NCBI RefSeq assembly: GCF_002902945.1
Contig: NZ_CP026102.1
Span: forward strand, 1,922,001 to 1,986,000
Direction: 5' to 3'
DNA from: Paraburkholderia caribensis
GTDB taxonomy: Bacteria; Pseudomonadota; Gammaproteobacteria; Burkholderiales; Burkholderiaceae
DNA length: 64,000 nt
Shown here piece by piece: positions 51,866-60,538 of this stretch. The notes below the pieces were generated by a model, which was not told where the DNA came from, searched no databases, and was given only the letters and a program-made list of their open reading frames with translations. The translations under genes and the position numbers were made by a program. Each line of letters begins with the position of its first letter. The first letter of the stretch is position 1.

Positions 51866-52840
51866 TTACTTGGTATAGCTGCCGAGATTGTTCTTCGTCA
51901 CCACGGTCACGCCTGTGTCGATATCGCTCGCCTGCTTCTCGCTGCCCTGGATCTGCGAAACCAGATGTTCGACAGCCAGCTTGCCCATGGTCACGGGGCG
52001 CTGCACCATGATCGCCTGGATCGAGCCATCGCGGACGCCCTTCACGGTGTCAGGCAGATCGTCGAACGCGATCACTTCGAGCTTGCCCTTCATCGCGCCG
52101 AACTCCTTGGTATTCAATACCTTTGCGACGGCCGGCCCGCCGACCTGGCTGACACCGAAGATGCCCTTGAGTTGCGGATGCGCGCGCAGCGTGGTCTCGA
52201 CCACGGACACGCCGCGCGCCAGATCGTCGTCAGTGCCCTGCGTTTCGACGATCTTGATACCCGGATATTTAGCGAGGCCCTTCTTGATGCCAGCGATGCG
52301 CTCGTTCAGATTCACCGCGCCCAGTTGCCCGGTGACGATCGCGACATCGCCTTGACCGTTCAATGCCTTGCCCATCGTCTCGGCCATCGTCTCGCCCGCC
52401 GATTCGTTGCTGGTGCCGATATACATCGAGCGGCCACTATTGGGCGAATCCGAATCGTAGGTCAGCACCTTGATGCCGCTCTTTTCCGCGCGCTTCATCA
52501 CGCTTTCGACCGACTTCGGCTCGTTCACCGAAATCGCAATGCCGTCGACGTGCTTCGAAATCAGGTCTTCGATGATCTGCACCTGCGTCGAACCCTGGGT
52601 GTTCTGCGGCACCACCCATTGGTAATTGACCGACAACTTGTCGGCAGCAGCCTTCGCGCCGTTATTGCAATCGTCGAAGAACGGCACCGCGACTTTCGGA
52701 ATCACCGCGACCGAAATATCCTTCGCGTCTTTCGCGTGGGCGTTACCGGCCGGGAGCGCACAGAGCGCCGCTACGGCCGACACCGCGAGCAAAGCGTTCA
52801 GGCTGCGCGGACGTGCCACGCGAGTCAGGGTTCGTTGCAT
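51866..52840 (-). CDS. Sugar ABC transporter substrate-binding protein (Peripla_BP_4)
   Basis: Periplasmic receptor of 324 residues with a signal peptide ending GNAHA (about residue 36). The mature part starts ISVAVIPKVAVPFFDDCNNGAKAAAD and continues IEDLISKHVDGIAISVNEP, the RbsB/XylF family opening. A cysteine in the binding cleft loop (FDDCNNG) is uncommon. GGAG precedes the start at 52840. The ligand (pentose, polyol or related compound) is not predictable. Confidence 0.9.
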   Translation of the reverse strand: MQRTLTRVARPRSLNALLAVSAVAALCALPAGNAHAKDAKDISVAVIPKVAVPFFDDCNNGAKAAADKLSVNYQWVVPQNTQGSTQVQIIEDLISKHVDGIAISVNEPKSVESVMKRAEKSGIKVLTYDSDSPNSGRSMYIGTSNESAGETMAETMGKALNGQGDVAIVTGQLGAVNLNERIAGIKKGLAKYPGIKIVETQGTDDDLARGVSVVETTLRAHPQLKGIFGVSQVGGPAVAKVLNTKEFGAMKGKLEVIAFDDLPDTVKGVRDGSIQAIMVQRPVTMGKLAVEHLVSQIQGSEKQASDIDTGVTVVTKNNLGSYTK

Positions 52841-52926
52841 GATGTCGTCTCCAGAAAGCGTCGGTTTTTAGGAATTTGAAAAGTCACAAGACGGCCCGGC
52901 GCACACGCCAGACCTCGCTCGCAGCT

Positions 52927-53925
52927 TTAGCGCCCTTTGAAGCGCAGCCGCCAGATATCGATGCTCACGGCGATCAGGATGACGCAGCCGGTGATGGTTT
53001 GCTGCGCATAGGTGTCGATATTGAGCAGCACCACGCCATTGGTGATGATGCCCGCCAGCGCGGCACCGATAATCGCGCCTTCGACGCTGCCGACACCGCC
53101 CGACAGACTCGCGCCGCCGATCGCGGCGGCCGCGATCACGTCGAGTTCCGCGCCGAAGCCCGCGGCCGGCTCGGCCGACACGAAGCGCGAAAACGCGATG
53201 ACACCGGCCAGCGCCGCAATCGCGCCGGACAGCACATAGACGATGAACTTCACGCGCGCTGTGCGTACGCCGCTCAGCAGCGCAGCGTTTTCGTTACCGC
53301 CAGTCGCATACACATGACGGCCAAAGCGCGTGCGCCGCATCACGATCGAAAAGCACACGGCAAGCAGTCCCATCACCACGACAGGGAACGGGATAAAGCC
53401 GAGATAACCCTGGCCGAGGAAAGTGAAACTGTCAGGCACATCCGGCGTGACGGGGACACCTTTGGTGATGATGTACATCAGGCCGCGGCCGATCGACAAC
53501 GTGCCAAGCGTCGCGATAAATGGCGGCAACTGGACACGTGTGACAAGAAAGCCATTCAGCGCGCCGACCGCGACGCCCGTCGCGAGTCCCGCGGCGACGG
53601 CTCCTACCGCGCCGTAGCCGTGCTGAAACGACAGCGCCGTCACCAGCGACGACAGCCCCATCACCGAACCGACCGACAGATCGATGCCGCCCGTGATGAT
53701 CACCAGCATCATGCCGACCGCCATGATCGCCGTCAGCGAAAACGAGCGGAATACGCCCATCAGATTGTTGGTGGTCAGAAAGTATGGCGAGAACAGACTG
53801 ATCAGCACGCCGACCAGAATCAACACTGCGAAGATGTTGAATTCGCGCACCCTGACACAAGCGCGCAGCAGCGCGAGCGGCATCGGCAAAGCGGGCACGT
53901 CGGTTTTCGAAGAAAGGGCTTTCAA
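52927..53925 (-). CDS. Sugar ABC transporter permease, RbsC-type
   Basis: 332 residues with eight to ten membrane segments; ITGGIDLSVGSVMGLSSLVTAL is the BPD_transp_2 hallmark and TGGNENAALLSGVRTARVK the coupling loop. The start is TTG at 53925, supported by GAGGAG eight bases upstream. First gene of a leftward operon permease-receptor-ATPase-racemase. Confidence 0.9.
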   Translation of the reverse strand: MKALSSKTDVPALPMPLALLRACVRVREFNIFAVLILVGVLISLFSPYFLTTNNLMGVFRSFSLTAIMAVGMMLVIITGGIDLSVGSVMGLSSLVTALSFQHGYGAVGAVAAGLATGVAVGALNGFLVTRVQLPPFIATLGTLSIGRGLMYIITKGVPVTPDVPDSFTFLGQGYLGFIPFPVVVMGLLAVCFSIVMRRTRFGRHVYATGGNENAALLSGVRTARVKFIVYVLSGAIAALAGVIAFSRFVSAEPAAGFGAELDVIAAAAIGGASLSGGVGSVEGAIIGAALAGIITNGVVLLNIDTYAQQTITGCVILIAVSIDIWRLRFKGR

Positions 53926-54326
53926 CGGATGGTCTCCTCGGTGTCGCGCATCGACAGCACAGCGGGCCCACTACGATGCGAGGGCTCGACATCGTGGACG
54001 ATCATAGGTTGAGAGCGCGCCGCAAAACTGTGACGGGCGTCATACAAACCTATTGGGGTTGTCCCGGGATTGGTGATTGCTGCAGTGCGATCGACGTGTG
54101 ACTACCATTCGCGCGCAATCTGGCTGGAAGACAAAAACAGGCGAAAGTACTGCCGAAAAACGCTGCGGTGACCCGCAAATCGCGCATTGAACCCGCACGG
54201 CGATGCCGACTATGACGTCCGTCACAGAAATGTGCCGCACAAATTCATTAAGCTCCCGGCAAGGTCCGCCGGCTAGACACGCGACACGCATCCGGCCCCT
54301 CTGACATCTTTCAAGGAGCAAACCGT
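53926..54326. promoter_or_regulatory. Divergent region with a pair of matching palindromic sites
   Basis: No gene seen. Two 15-base sites lie in opposite orientation: TGTGACGGGCGTCAT at 54029-54043 and ATGACGTCCGTCACA at 54212-54226, identical at 14 of 15 positions when one is inverted. Each contains TGACG-N2-CGTCA. They lie about 105 bases from each divergent start codon, so one unidentified regulator probably controls both the ABC operon and the epimerase gene. Confidence 0.6.
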
Positions 54327-55217
54327 ATGACGAAGCGAGTGATTGTGACCGGCGGCAGCGGACTCGCCGGTAAATGGGTAGTCGAAAATCTGGTTGAGCA
54401 CGGCTACGAAGTGCTGAATCTCGACCGCGTGCCAATGGCGAAGCGCACCGCGCGTACGCTGATCACCGATATCACTGACGCAGGCCAGGTGTTCAACGCG
54501 CTCGCGTCGAGTACCGCGCCGGCCGAATTCGTGCCCGACCTCGAGCCGAAGCCGATCGACGCGATCGTCCATTTTGCGGCGATTCCGCGCATCATGGTCA
54601 CCACCGACAACGAGGTGTTCCGCATCAACGTGATGGGCACCTACAACATTCTGGACGCCGCGTCGAAGCTTGGCATCCGCAAGGTGATCGTTGCATCGAG
54701 CGAAACCACTTATGGCGTGGTGTTTGCGCACCGGCACCGCAATCCCCAGTACTTCCCGCTCGACGAGCAGTATCCCGTCGACCCGATGGACAGCTATGCG
54801 ACGTCGAAGGTCATCAACGAAGTGACCGCGAAGGCGTTTCATGCGCGCACCGGCGCCGACCTGTACTGCTTCCGGATCGGCAACGTGCTGGATCCGGAAG
54901 ACTATGCGAAGTTCGCGGAGTGGAACAAGGACCCGTCGCTGCGCAAGCGCATTGCATGGAGTTATATCGACGGCCGCGATCTCGCTGAAGCGGCACGCCT
55001 TGGTATAGAGAAAGACGGCCTGGGCTTCGAGGTGATGAATGTCGCCGCCGACGACGTCTCTTCCGATCTGCCCACGGCGGAACTGCTGAAGCGGTTCTAC
55101 CCGGAAGTGCCCGTAAAGAAGCCGCTCGGCGAGTTCGAGACGCTGCTGAGCAACGAGAAGCTCAAGCGCCTGCTCGGCTGGAAGCAGAAGTACTACTGGC
55201 GCGATCAGGCGAAGTAA
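54327..55217 (+). CDS. NAD(P)-dependent epimerase/dehydratase (extended SDR)
   Basis: 296 residues with an N-terminal Rossmann fold (VIVTGGSGLAGKWVV), HFAAIPRIM, the catalytic serine/threonine region VIVASSETTYG and the YATSK catalytic Tyr-Lys pair. This fits UDP-sugar epimerase or sugar-acid dehydrogenase-like enzymes. AAGGAG precedes the start. It is divergent from the ribose-type ABC operon and shares matched operator-like sites with it, so it likely acts on the same carbohydrate pathway rather than in cell-wall synthesis. Confidence 0.88.
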   Translation: MTKRVIVTGGSGLAGKWVVENLVEHGYEVLNLDRVPMAKRTARTLITDITDAGQVFNALASSTAPAEFVPDLEPKPIDAIVHFAAIPRIMVTTDNEVFRINVMGTYNILDAASKLGIRKVIVASSETTYGVVFAHRHRNPQYFPLDEQYPVDPMDSYATSKVINEVTAKAFHARTGADLYCFRIGNVLDPEDYAKFAEWNKDPSLRKRIAWSYIDGRDLAEAARLGIEKDGLGFEVMNVAADDVSSDLPTAELLKRFYPEVPVKKPLGEFETLLSNEKLKRLLGWKQKYYWRDQAK

Positions 55218-55687
55218 GCGCCACGTCACCTGTCGTCGCTGCTCTACGCGCTTCACTTCTGGCGCGTTTCTACCGCGTGCGCCGCGAAGTATTGCGGCGC
55301 GCGCCCACGCTGCCGAGCAGCAAGCCGGTTGCGAACCTCTATCGGACATGTCCGCAACGTCCTGCGTAGATCGGCGGTTCGCCATTTCCGGCGCTTCGCG
55401 GTGCCCTTCCCGTTCCGTGCCGCTTACTGCCGCACGTTCCCTTACTGCCGCACGTTCCAACACGTCAACGCGCTACGCCGTCCCTTCGCGAGCGGCCATG
55501 TACGCATGTCGCTGCGCGTGAGAATCCGTAGCGCAATAGAAGCCGTTCTTGCACGCTCCACGCTGCGCAGCCGCCGTCATATAGCGTCGCCAGACTCACG
55601 CCGGCCGCGCGGAAACGGGCATGCAAACTGCTTACAATGACGGTCATATCCACGCGCAACTGCGCGAGACATCCGGAGGAAACGACC
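55218..55687. other. Intergenic region with an 18-bp tandem repeat
   Basis: 470 bases with no supported gene. An 18-base unit, CTTACTGCCGCACGTTCC, is repeated twice head to tail at 55423-55458. The right end holds the promoter and GGAGG site of the metallopeptidase gene. Confidence 0.5.
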
Positions 55688-56554
55688 ATGCGCCTCGATG
55701 ACGAAGCAGAAAGTGAGAACGTCGAAGACCGGAGAGGCGGCGGTGGCCTGCGGGTGGGCGGCGGCATCGGTATTGGGACCATCGTCATCGCGCTGGCCGC
55801 GTCTTACTTTTTCGGCATCAACCCGATGACGATCATCAACGGCGCGCAAGTGCTGCAAGGTAACGCGCCTCAGCACCCGACGCCGACAACCGCGCGCCCT
55901 GTCGAGGATCAGGGCAGTCAGTTCGTACGGCGTGTGCTCGGCAACACTGAACGTACGTGGCAACATATCTTCCGGACGCGCTTTGATCAGGACTATCCAG
56001 CACCCAAGCTCGTCCTTTTCAGCGACGCGACACCTACCGCTTGCGGTACCGGTCAGTCCGCCATGGGCCCGTTCTATTGCCCGCCCGATCGCACTGTCTA
56101 TATCGACCTGTCGTTCTACCGCGAATTGCGCGACCGTTTCGGTGCGGGCGGTGACTTCGCGCAAGCGTACGTGATCGCGCACGAGGTCGGGCATCATGTG
56201 CAGAACGTCCTGGGGATCTCCGGGAAGTATGAAGCCGCCCGTGCGCGTATGTCGGCCGCACGGGGCAACGCCTTGTCTGTGCGCCTGGAATTGCAGGCAG
56301 ACTGTTTCGCCGGCGTGTGGGCAGCCGTCGCGCAGCAGCAGAATGCCAGGCTGATAGAGCCGGGAGACTTTGAACAGGGCCTCAACGCAGCTGGCGCGAT
56401 CGGCGACGACCGGCTACAGCGGCAATCGCAGGGACGTGTCGTGCCCGACGCATTCACCCATGGCACGAGTGAGCAGCGGCAGCGATGGCTGCGGCGCGGC
56501 ATGGCGACGGGCGATATCCGTCAATGCGACACGTTCTCCGCGCAGTCGTTGTAA
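55688..56554 (+). CDS. Neutral zinc metallopeptidase, YpfJ family
   Basis: 288 residues, anchored by one N-terminal helix (IGTIVIALAASYFFGI) after an acidic, Gly-rich leader. The periplasmic zinc peptidase domain has the HEVGHHVQ motif with two zinc histidines and the catalytic glutamate, and a later ELQADCFAGVWA glutamate as third ligand. This is the YpfJ/zinc_peptidase family; substrates are not known. GGAGG precedes the ATG at 55688. Monocistronic. Confidence 0.9.
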   Translation: MRLDDEAESENVEDRRGGGGLRVGGGIGIGTIVIALAASYFFGINPMTIINGAQVLQGNAPQHPTPTTARPVEDQGSQFVRRVLGNTERTWQHIFRTRFDQDYPAPKLVLFSDATPTACGTGQSAMGPFYCPPDRTVYIDLSFYRELRDRFGAGGDFAQAYVIAHEVGHHVQNVLGISGKYEAARARMSAARGNALSVRLELQADCFAGVWAAVAQQQNARLIEPGDFEQGLNAAGAIGDDRLQRQSQGRVVPDAFTHGTSEQRQRWLRRGMATGDIRQCDTFSAQSL

Positions 56555-56633
56555 TCCCGGCGTTTAGTGGATGGGTGCGGGAGAAGTCGCCGCGTCTGGC
56601 TGCAGAGACGCGGGGATGCGTCGGCAACGCGAA

Positions 56634-57965
56634 TCACACGCTCAACGCAGACAGCCGCCTGACGATCTCGTCGAAGGAAGGCCGCATCTCGACGCGCTCG
56701 CGGAAACAGTCTTCGATCAGCGCATCGAACCCGGCGGCGAGATCATCGGCCTCTCCGGCCAGACGTTGCGCGAGTTCTTCCAGCAGGCAGCCGAACGCGC
56801 GCACCTCGATCCGCTCGAGCGCCAGCGCCAAAGGGCGATCATCGATATCGTGGCACGATGCCGCGCCGAAGTCGCCGAGCAGTACGTGCCCTGCGCCGTC
56901 ATGCAGGATGTTGTGCCCGTACAGATCGCCATGCATGATGCCGCGCCGATGCAGATGCTGCGCCGCAGATGCGATGCCGCGCGCGATATGCAACGCAACC
57001 GGCTTGTCGAAACGTACGTCGTCCGCATAGACATCACGTGTGCAGGATTCGAGGCTCGGAGGCCCCGCAAGATTGCCGAAGGCCGGATGGATCAGCTTCA
57101 TCACGAGGCCGTGCTCGTCGAGTGGATGCCCCGTAATCTTGCCGAGCACCGGGATGAGATTCGGGTGCTGACCGGCTTGCAGACATGCGGCCATTTCGAG
57201 TTCGGGCAAACCGTCGCTCGTTATCGCGCCCTTGAACAGTTTGACGGCGACCGCCTCGACGGGATGCCCGTCGCGCAACAGACGCGTCGCGCGATGCGTC
57301 ACGCCGGATGCACCTTCCCCGAGCGTTTGTCCAAGCGCGAGCGTATGCCAGTCGATTGCCGGCACCGGCGCATCGGCCAGCACCACCTGCTCGCGCGCTG
57401 CGTTCAGCGGATTGCCTGCGTAGGCGAGCCACGCCAGCCGCGGCAGGCGCAACAGCCAGTCGGGCAAGGCGTCGAGCCGGTTTGCCGAAATGCGCAGCAG
57501 TTCGAGGCGGCTGCAAGCGGCCATCGTCTCGGGTAGCGACGGCAGCCGGTTGCCGGCAAGCATCAGCTTCTGCAAATTCGGACGCTCGCCGAGTTCCGCG
57601 GGCAGCGTTTCGATATCGTTATCGGTGAGGATAAGCCAGCGCAATTGGGGCGGCAGCGCGCGCCCCGGCACGTGCCGGATGCGATTCGCCTTGAAGCCGA
57701 CCATGCTCAGCGATTCGCAATCGCCGAGCACGGCGGGCAAGCCGGTAAACGCGTTGTTCGAGGCAAACAGGACGCGCAGGTGGCGCAGCTTCGGCAAATC
57801 ATCGGGCAGTGAGGTGAGCGCATTGCCCGACAGGTCGAGCACCTCCAGGGTGTCGGCGAGGTCGAAGATCTCGCGCGGCATTTCGGTCAACCCGCAGGCG
57901 AGCTTGATCTGTCGCGCACCGGCGAGTTGCCCGGCACGCAAGTCTTCGAGGGTAGCAGTATTCAC
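56634..57965 (-). CDS. Leucine-rich repeat-protein kinase fusion
   Basis: 443 residues. The N-terminal half (about 17-195) is a run of leucine-rich repeats (LEVLDLSGNALTSLPDDL and similar units of 22-23 residues). The C-terminal half (about 205-443) is a eukaryotic-like protein kinase: glycine loop GEGASG (216-221), VAVK lysine 242, catalytic loop HGDLYGHN (345-352) with Gly in place of Arg of HRD, and DFG (365-367). No signal peptide or membrane helix, so cytoplasmic. It stands alone, convergent with the metallopeptidase gene. Its targets are unknown; relatives occur in Burkholderia and Pseudomonas as leucine-rich-repeat protein kinases. Confidence 0.88.
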   Translation of the reverse strand: MNTATLEDLRAGQLAGARQIKLACGLTEMPREIFDLADTLEVLDLSGNALTSLPDDLPKLRHLRVLFASNNAFTGLPAVLGDCESLSMVGFKANRIRHVPGRALPPQLRWLILTDNDIETLPAELGERPNLQKLMLAGNRLPSLPETMAACSRLELLRISANRLDALPDWLLRLPRLAWLAYAGNPLNAAREQVVLADAPVPAIDWHTLALGQTLGEGASGVTHRATRLLRDGHPVEAVAVKLFKGAITSDGLPELEMAACLQAGQHPNLIPVLGKITGHPLDEHGLVMKLIHPAFGNLAGPPSLESCTRDVYADDVRFDKPVALHIARGIASAAQHLHRRGIMHGDLYGHNILHDGAGHVLLGDFGAASCHDIDDRPLALALERIEVRAFGCLLEELAQRLAGEADDLAAGFDALIEDCFRERVEMRPSFDEIVRRLSALSV

Positions 57966-58009
57966 ATGTAGATCGAATCGGAGAATGGCAAGTCAGTCGC
58001 GAGCGCCCG

Positions 58010-58339
58010 GTGCGTCGTGCGGACAGTGCGGCATCGGCGGGTCACGGCGCGTTGTGTGGCCTCTATTCTATCGGGCGAACCGCACGCCTGTTGGTTCACA
58101 AGTCTGGTTCGCCGAAACTGATCACGGCCGCGCGCGAGCACTCCGCCAACAGCCAGACGGCATTCGAACAGAAACTGCTGACGCGGATCGCGGAAGGCGA
58201 ATCCGACAAAGAGATCGGCCGGCGCCTCGATACCAGCACGCACAACGTCGACTATCACCTGCGCAAGCTGCGCAAACCCTTCGGCGTGTCGAAGCGGATC
58301 GAACTGACGTACCTGACCGCGAAGAAAGAGTTGATCTGA
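58010..58339 (+). pseudogene. LuxR-family regulator remnant (DNA-binding domain only)
   Basis: The frame from about 58130 to 58339 encodes a complete LuxR helix-turn-helix (LLTRIAEGESDKEIGRRLDTSTHNVDYHLRKLRK then FGVSKRIELTYLTAKKELI). The 40 residues before it are basic and unlike a sensor domain, and the usual 150-200-residue N-terminal part is missing. GTG 58010 is the only upstream start in this frame. It could be a stand-alone HTH protein of 109 residues, but a truncated gene is more likely. It is divergent from the LRR-kinase gene, whose start lies 45 bases away. Confidence 0.55.
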
Positions 58340-58412
58340 AGGCGTTCAATTTCTGCTATTGGCAATGACGAGTCTCCGTCGAGACTCGACACAAGCACAG
58401 CATGATTGCCCG

Positions 58413-58895
58413 TCAAAGAATCTGCCCGAAGCTCCAGCTCCCTTCGACATCGATCACCGTCTTCACCGAATTGGCAAGAAAACACGCGTCGTGCGCGAGA
58501 TGATGCAGATGCGCGAGCGCTTCATCGCTCGGTGCCTTCGCGCCCGCAAACGCAACGGCCGGTTTCAGCACGACACGCGTGACCACTTCCTTGCCTTCGT
58601 CGTTCTTCGCCATCGTGCCCTCGGCTTCATCGCGATACGACGTGACGACATAACCTTGTTCGGCTGCGATCGACAGAAACCACAACATATGGCAACTCGA
58701 CAGCGCCGCTATATACGCCTCTTCAGGATCGACGCCGGCCGGATCGGAGAACGGCACGCGCACGACATGCGGCGAACTCGATGCGGGCACCACCGCGCCG
58801 CCGTCGAACGTCCATCGATGCGCGCGGCTATAGCGGTTGTCGGTGAACTTGCTGCCGTTGCCGCTCCATTCGATCAGTGCCGTATGCTTTGCCAT
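58413..58895 (-). CDS. OsmC family peroxiredoxin-like protein
   Basis: 160 residues. The two redox cysteines are in AALSSCHMLWFLS (about residue 68) and LAHDACFLANSV (about 137), the OsmC/Ohr arrangement for thiol-dependent reduction of organic hydroperoxides. PEEAYIAALSSCHM is typical of the OsmC (YhfA-like) branch rather than Ohr. It lies 28 bp after the 2-hydroxyacid dehydrogenase gene on the same strand and may be cotranscribed with it. Confidence 0.88.
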   Translation of the reverse strand: MAKHTALIEWSGNGSKFTDNRYSRAHRWTFDGGAVVPASSSPHVVRVPFSDPAGVDPEEAYIAALSSCHMLWFLSIAAEQGYVVTSYRDEAEGTMAKNDEGKEVVTRVVLKPAVAFAGAKAPSDEALAHLHHLAHDACFLANSVKTVIDVEGSWSFGQIL

Positions 58896-58923
58896 GCGCG
58901 AAAGGTCCTCGTGATGTGAACGC

Positions 58924-59856
58924 TCAGATGGGTGTCAACACGTCTTCGCCTGCGAAATGGCGCGTCGCGTTCGTGATGAAGTTATCGACAGAAGCCGTGA
59001 TCGCTTCGGGCGAGGTGCCCGCCACATGCGGCGTGAGCACCACGTTCGTCAGATGCACCAAAGCCTGCGGCGGCTGCGGCTCGCCTTCGTACACATCGAG
59101 ACCCGCGCCCGCTATCACACCGTTCGCGAGCGCATGCGCAAGCGCCGCCGTATCGACGACGCTGCCGCGCGACACGTTCACCAGAAAGCCGTTTGGCCCC
59201 AACGCTTCGAGCACGGTGCGATCGACCAGATGCTGGGTAGCCGGACCGCCCGGCGTTGCAACGACGAGGTAGTCGCTCCAGCGCGCGAGTTCGTGCAGGT
59301 TGTCGAAGTAGCGCAACACCGCGCCGTCGCGCGGCTTGCGGTTGTGATAGGCAACGTCGATATCGAAGCCGGCCGCGCGCCGCGCGACTTTCAGCCCGAT
59401 ATTGCCGAGCCCCACGACACCCAGCCGCTTGCCCGACACGGAAGGCCGCATCGGCAATGAGTCGCGCCAGATGCCTTCGCGTGTCGCGCGGTCGCGTTGC
59501 GGCACGTCGCGCACAACGGCCAGCAACAAGGCCAATGCGTGATCGGCAACGCAATCGTCGTTCGTGCCCGCGCCGTTTGCGAGCACGATGCCGCGTGCTT
59601 TTGCATGGGATGTCGCGATGTTTTCATAACCCGCGCCGAGCGCGCTGACGAATTCGAGCGCAGGCATCTGGTTTATTTCATCCGCCGTGAGACCTGTCGT
59701 GCCGTTGGTCAAGACGGCACGGATCGCCGCGCCTTCTTTCGCGATGGCTTGAACGCGTGCTTCGTGCGTGGGGGCGTAATGAATATCGAAGGATGCTGAA
59801 ATGCGCGCGCGACTATCGTCGCCAAGTGGAATCAGGATGAGCAGGGAAGGTTTCAT
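58924..59856 (-). CDS. D-isomer-specific 2-hydroxyacid dehydrogenase
   Basis: 310 residues. NAD(P) fold GLGNIGLKVARRAAGF, catalytic arginine in VNVSRGSVVDT, the glutamate in DVYEGEPQPP, and histidine in VLTPHVAGTSPEA are all present. It resembles glyoxylate/hydroxypyruvate reductase-like enzymes of about this length. ATG 59856 is chosen; TTG 59868 adds four residues. No strong ribosome binding site is seen for either. Confidence 0.9.
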   Translation of the reverse strand: MKPSLLILIPLGDDSRARISASFDIHYAPTHEARVQAIAKEGAAIRAVLTNGTTGLTADEINQMPALEFVSALGAGYENIATSHAKARGIVLANGAGTNDDCVADHALALLLAVVRDVPQRDRATREGIWRDSLPMRPSVSGKRLGVVGLGNIGLKVARRAAGFDIDVAYHNRKPRDGAVLRYFDNLHELARWSDYLVVATPGGPATQHLVDRTVLEALGPNGFLVNVSRGSVVDTAALAHALANGVIAGAGLDVYEGEPQPPQALVHLTNVVLTPHVAGTSPEAITASVDNFITNATRHFAGEDVLTPI

Positions 59857-59949
59857 GACGCGACGCAAGCGAAAGATGAGAAGTGCTGCTACGAAGTACC
59901 GGGCAACGCAAAGTGTAGCAACAAGCCCCGTTCCACGCAGCGCCCTTCA

Positions 59950-60462
59950 TCATGATTGCGCGGCCCACTCCGCCAGTTTGGCAATCGTGTTGATGTTGCG
60001 CGCGGTGCCTGTCTTCGCGGCGGGAATTCTCAGCCGGGTCTTTGCCATGCCGTCGCCGTAGTGGACGTAAATCTCGTGCTTGCCGAGCGCGACCTGTTCG
60101 TTCTGCTGGCCGGCAATGTGTTTCAGCGTGTCGGCGGGCGGCGCTGCGTCGAGGAAGATCGCGACCGTGCGATTCGGCGCTTCGTCGCGAAACGGATTCG
60201 CGTCCAGCACGGCGGCCATCTCCTTGCCGGTGCGAATCAGCACGCCGACCGGCTTGCCCGCATACGCCTCGAGGCTGCGTTCGAGCGCCTGCTGCGCGGC
60301 GCGTTTGGCCAGCGTGCTGTCGAACACGACGTTGCCGCTCGCGATGTACGTGCGAACGTTGGTGAAGCCCGCTGCCTCGCACATCTCGCGAAGCTCGGTC
60401 ATCGGAAGCTTGCCGGTGCCGCCGACATTGACGGCGCGCAGCAACGCAACATAAGTGGTCAT
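59950..60462 (-). CDS. DUF1697 family protein
   Basis: 170 residues starting MTTYVALLRAVNVGGTGKLPM, with TYIASGNVVFDS and EIYVHYGDGMAKTRL, the characteristic blocks of DUF1697 (Pfam). No activity is established for the family. Single gene with its own promoter region; separated by 93 bases from the dehydrogenase gene downstream. Confidence 0.88.
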   Translation of the reverse strand: MTTYVALLRAVNVGGTGKLPMTELREMCEAAGFTNVRTYIASGNVVFDSTLAKRAAQQALERSLEAYAGKPVGVLIRTGKEMAAVLDANPFRDEAPNRTVAIFLDAAPPADTLKHIAGQQNEQVALGKHEIYVHYGDGMAKTRLRIPAAKTGTARNINTIAKLAEWAAQS

Positions 60463-60538
60463 GGGCGGAACGTGGAGTCGCGATTGCGTTCGATGCTACC
60501 GCATCTGCTTTGCAGCGATAGCGTCGACGCGCAACGCA

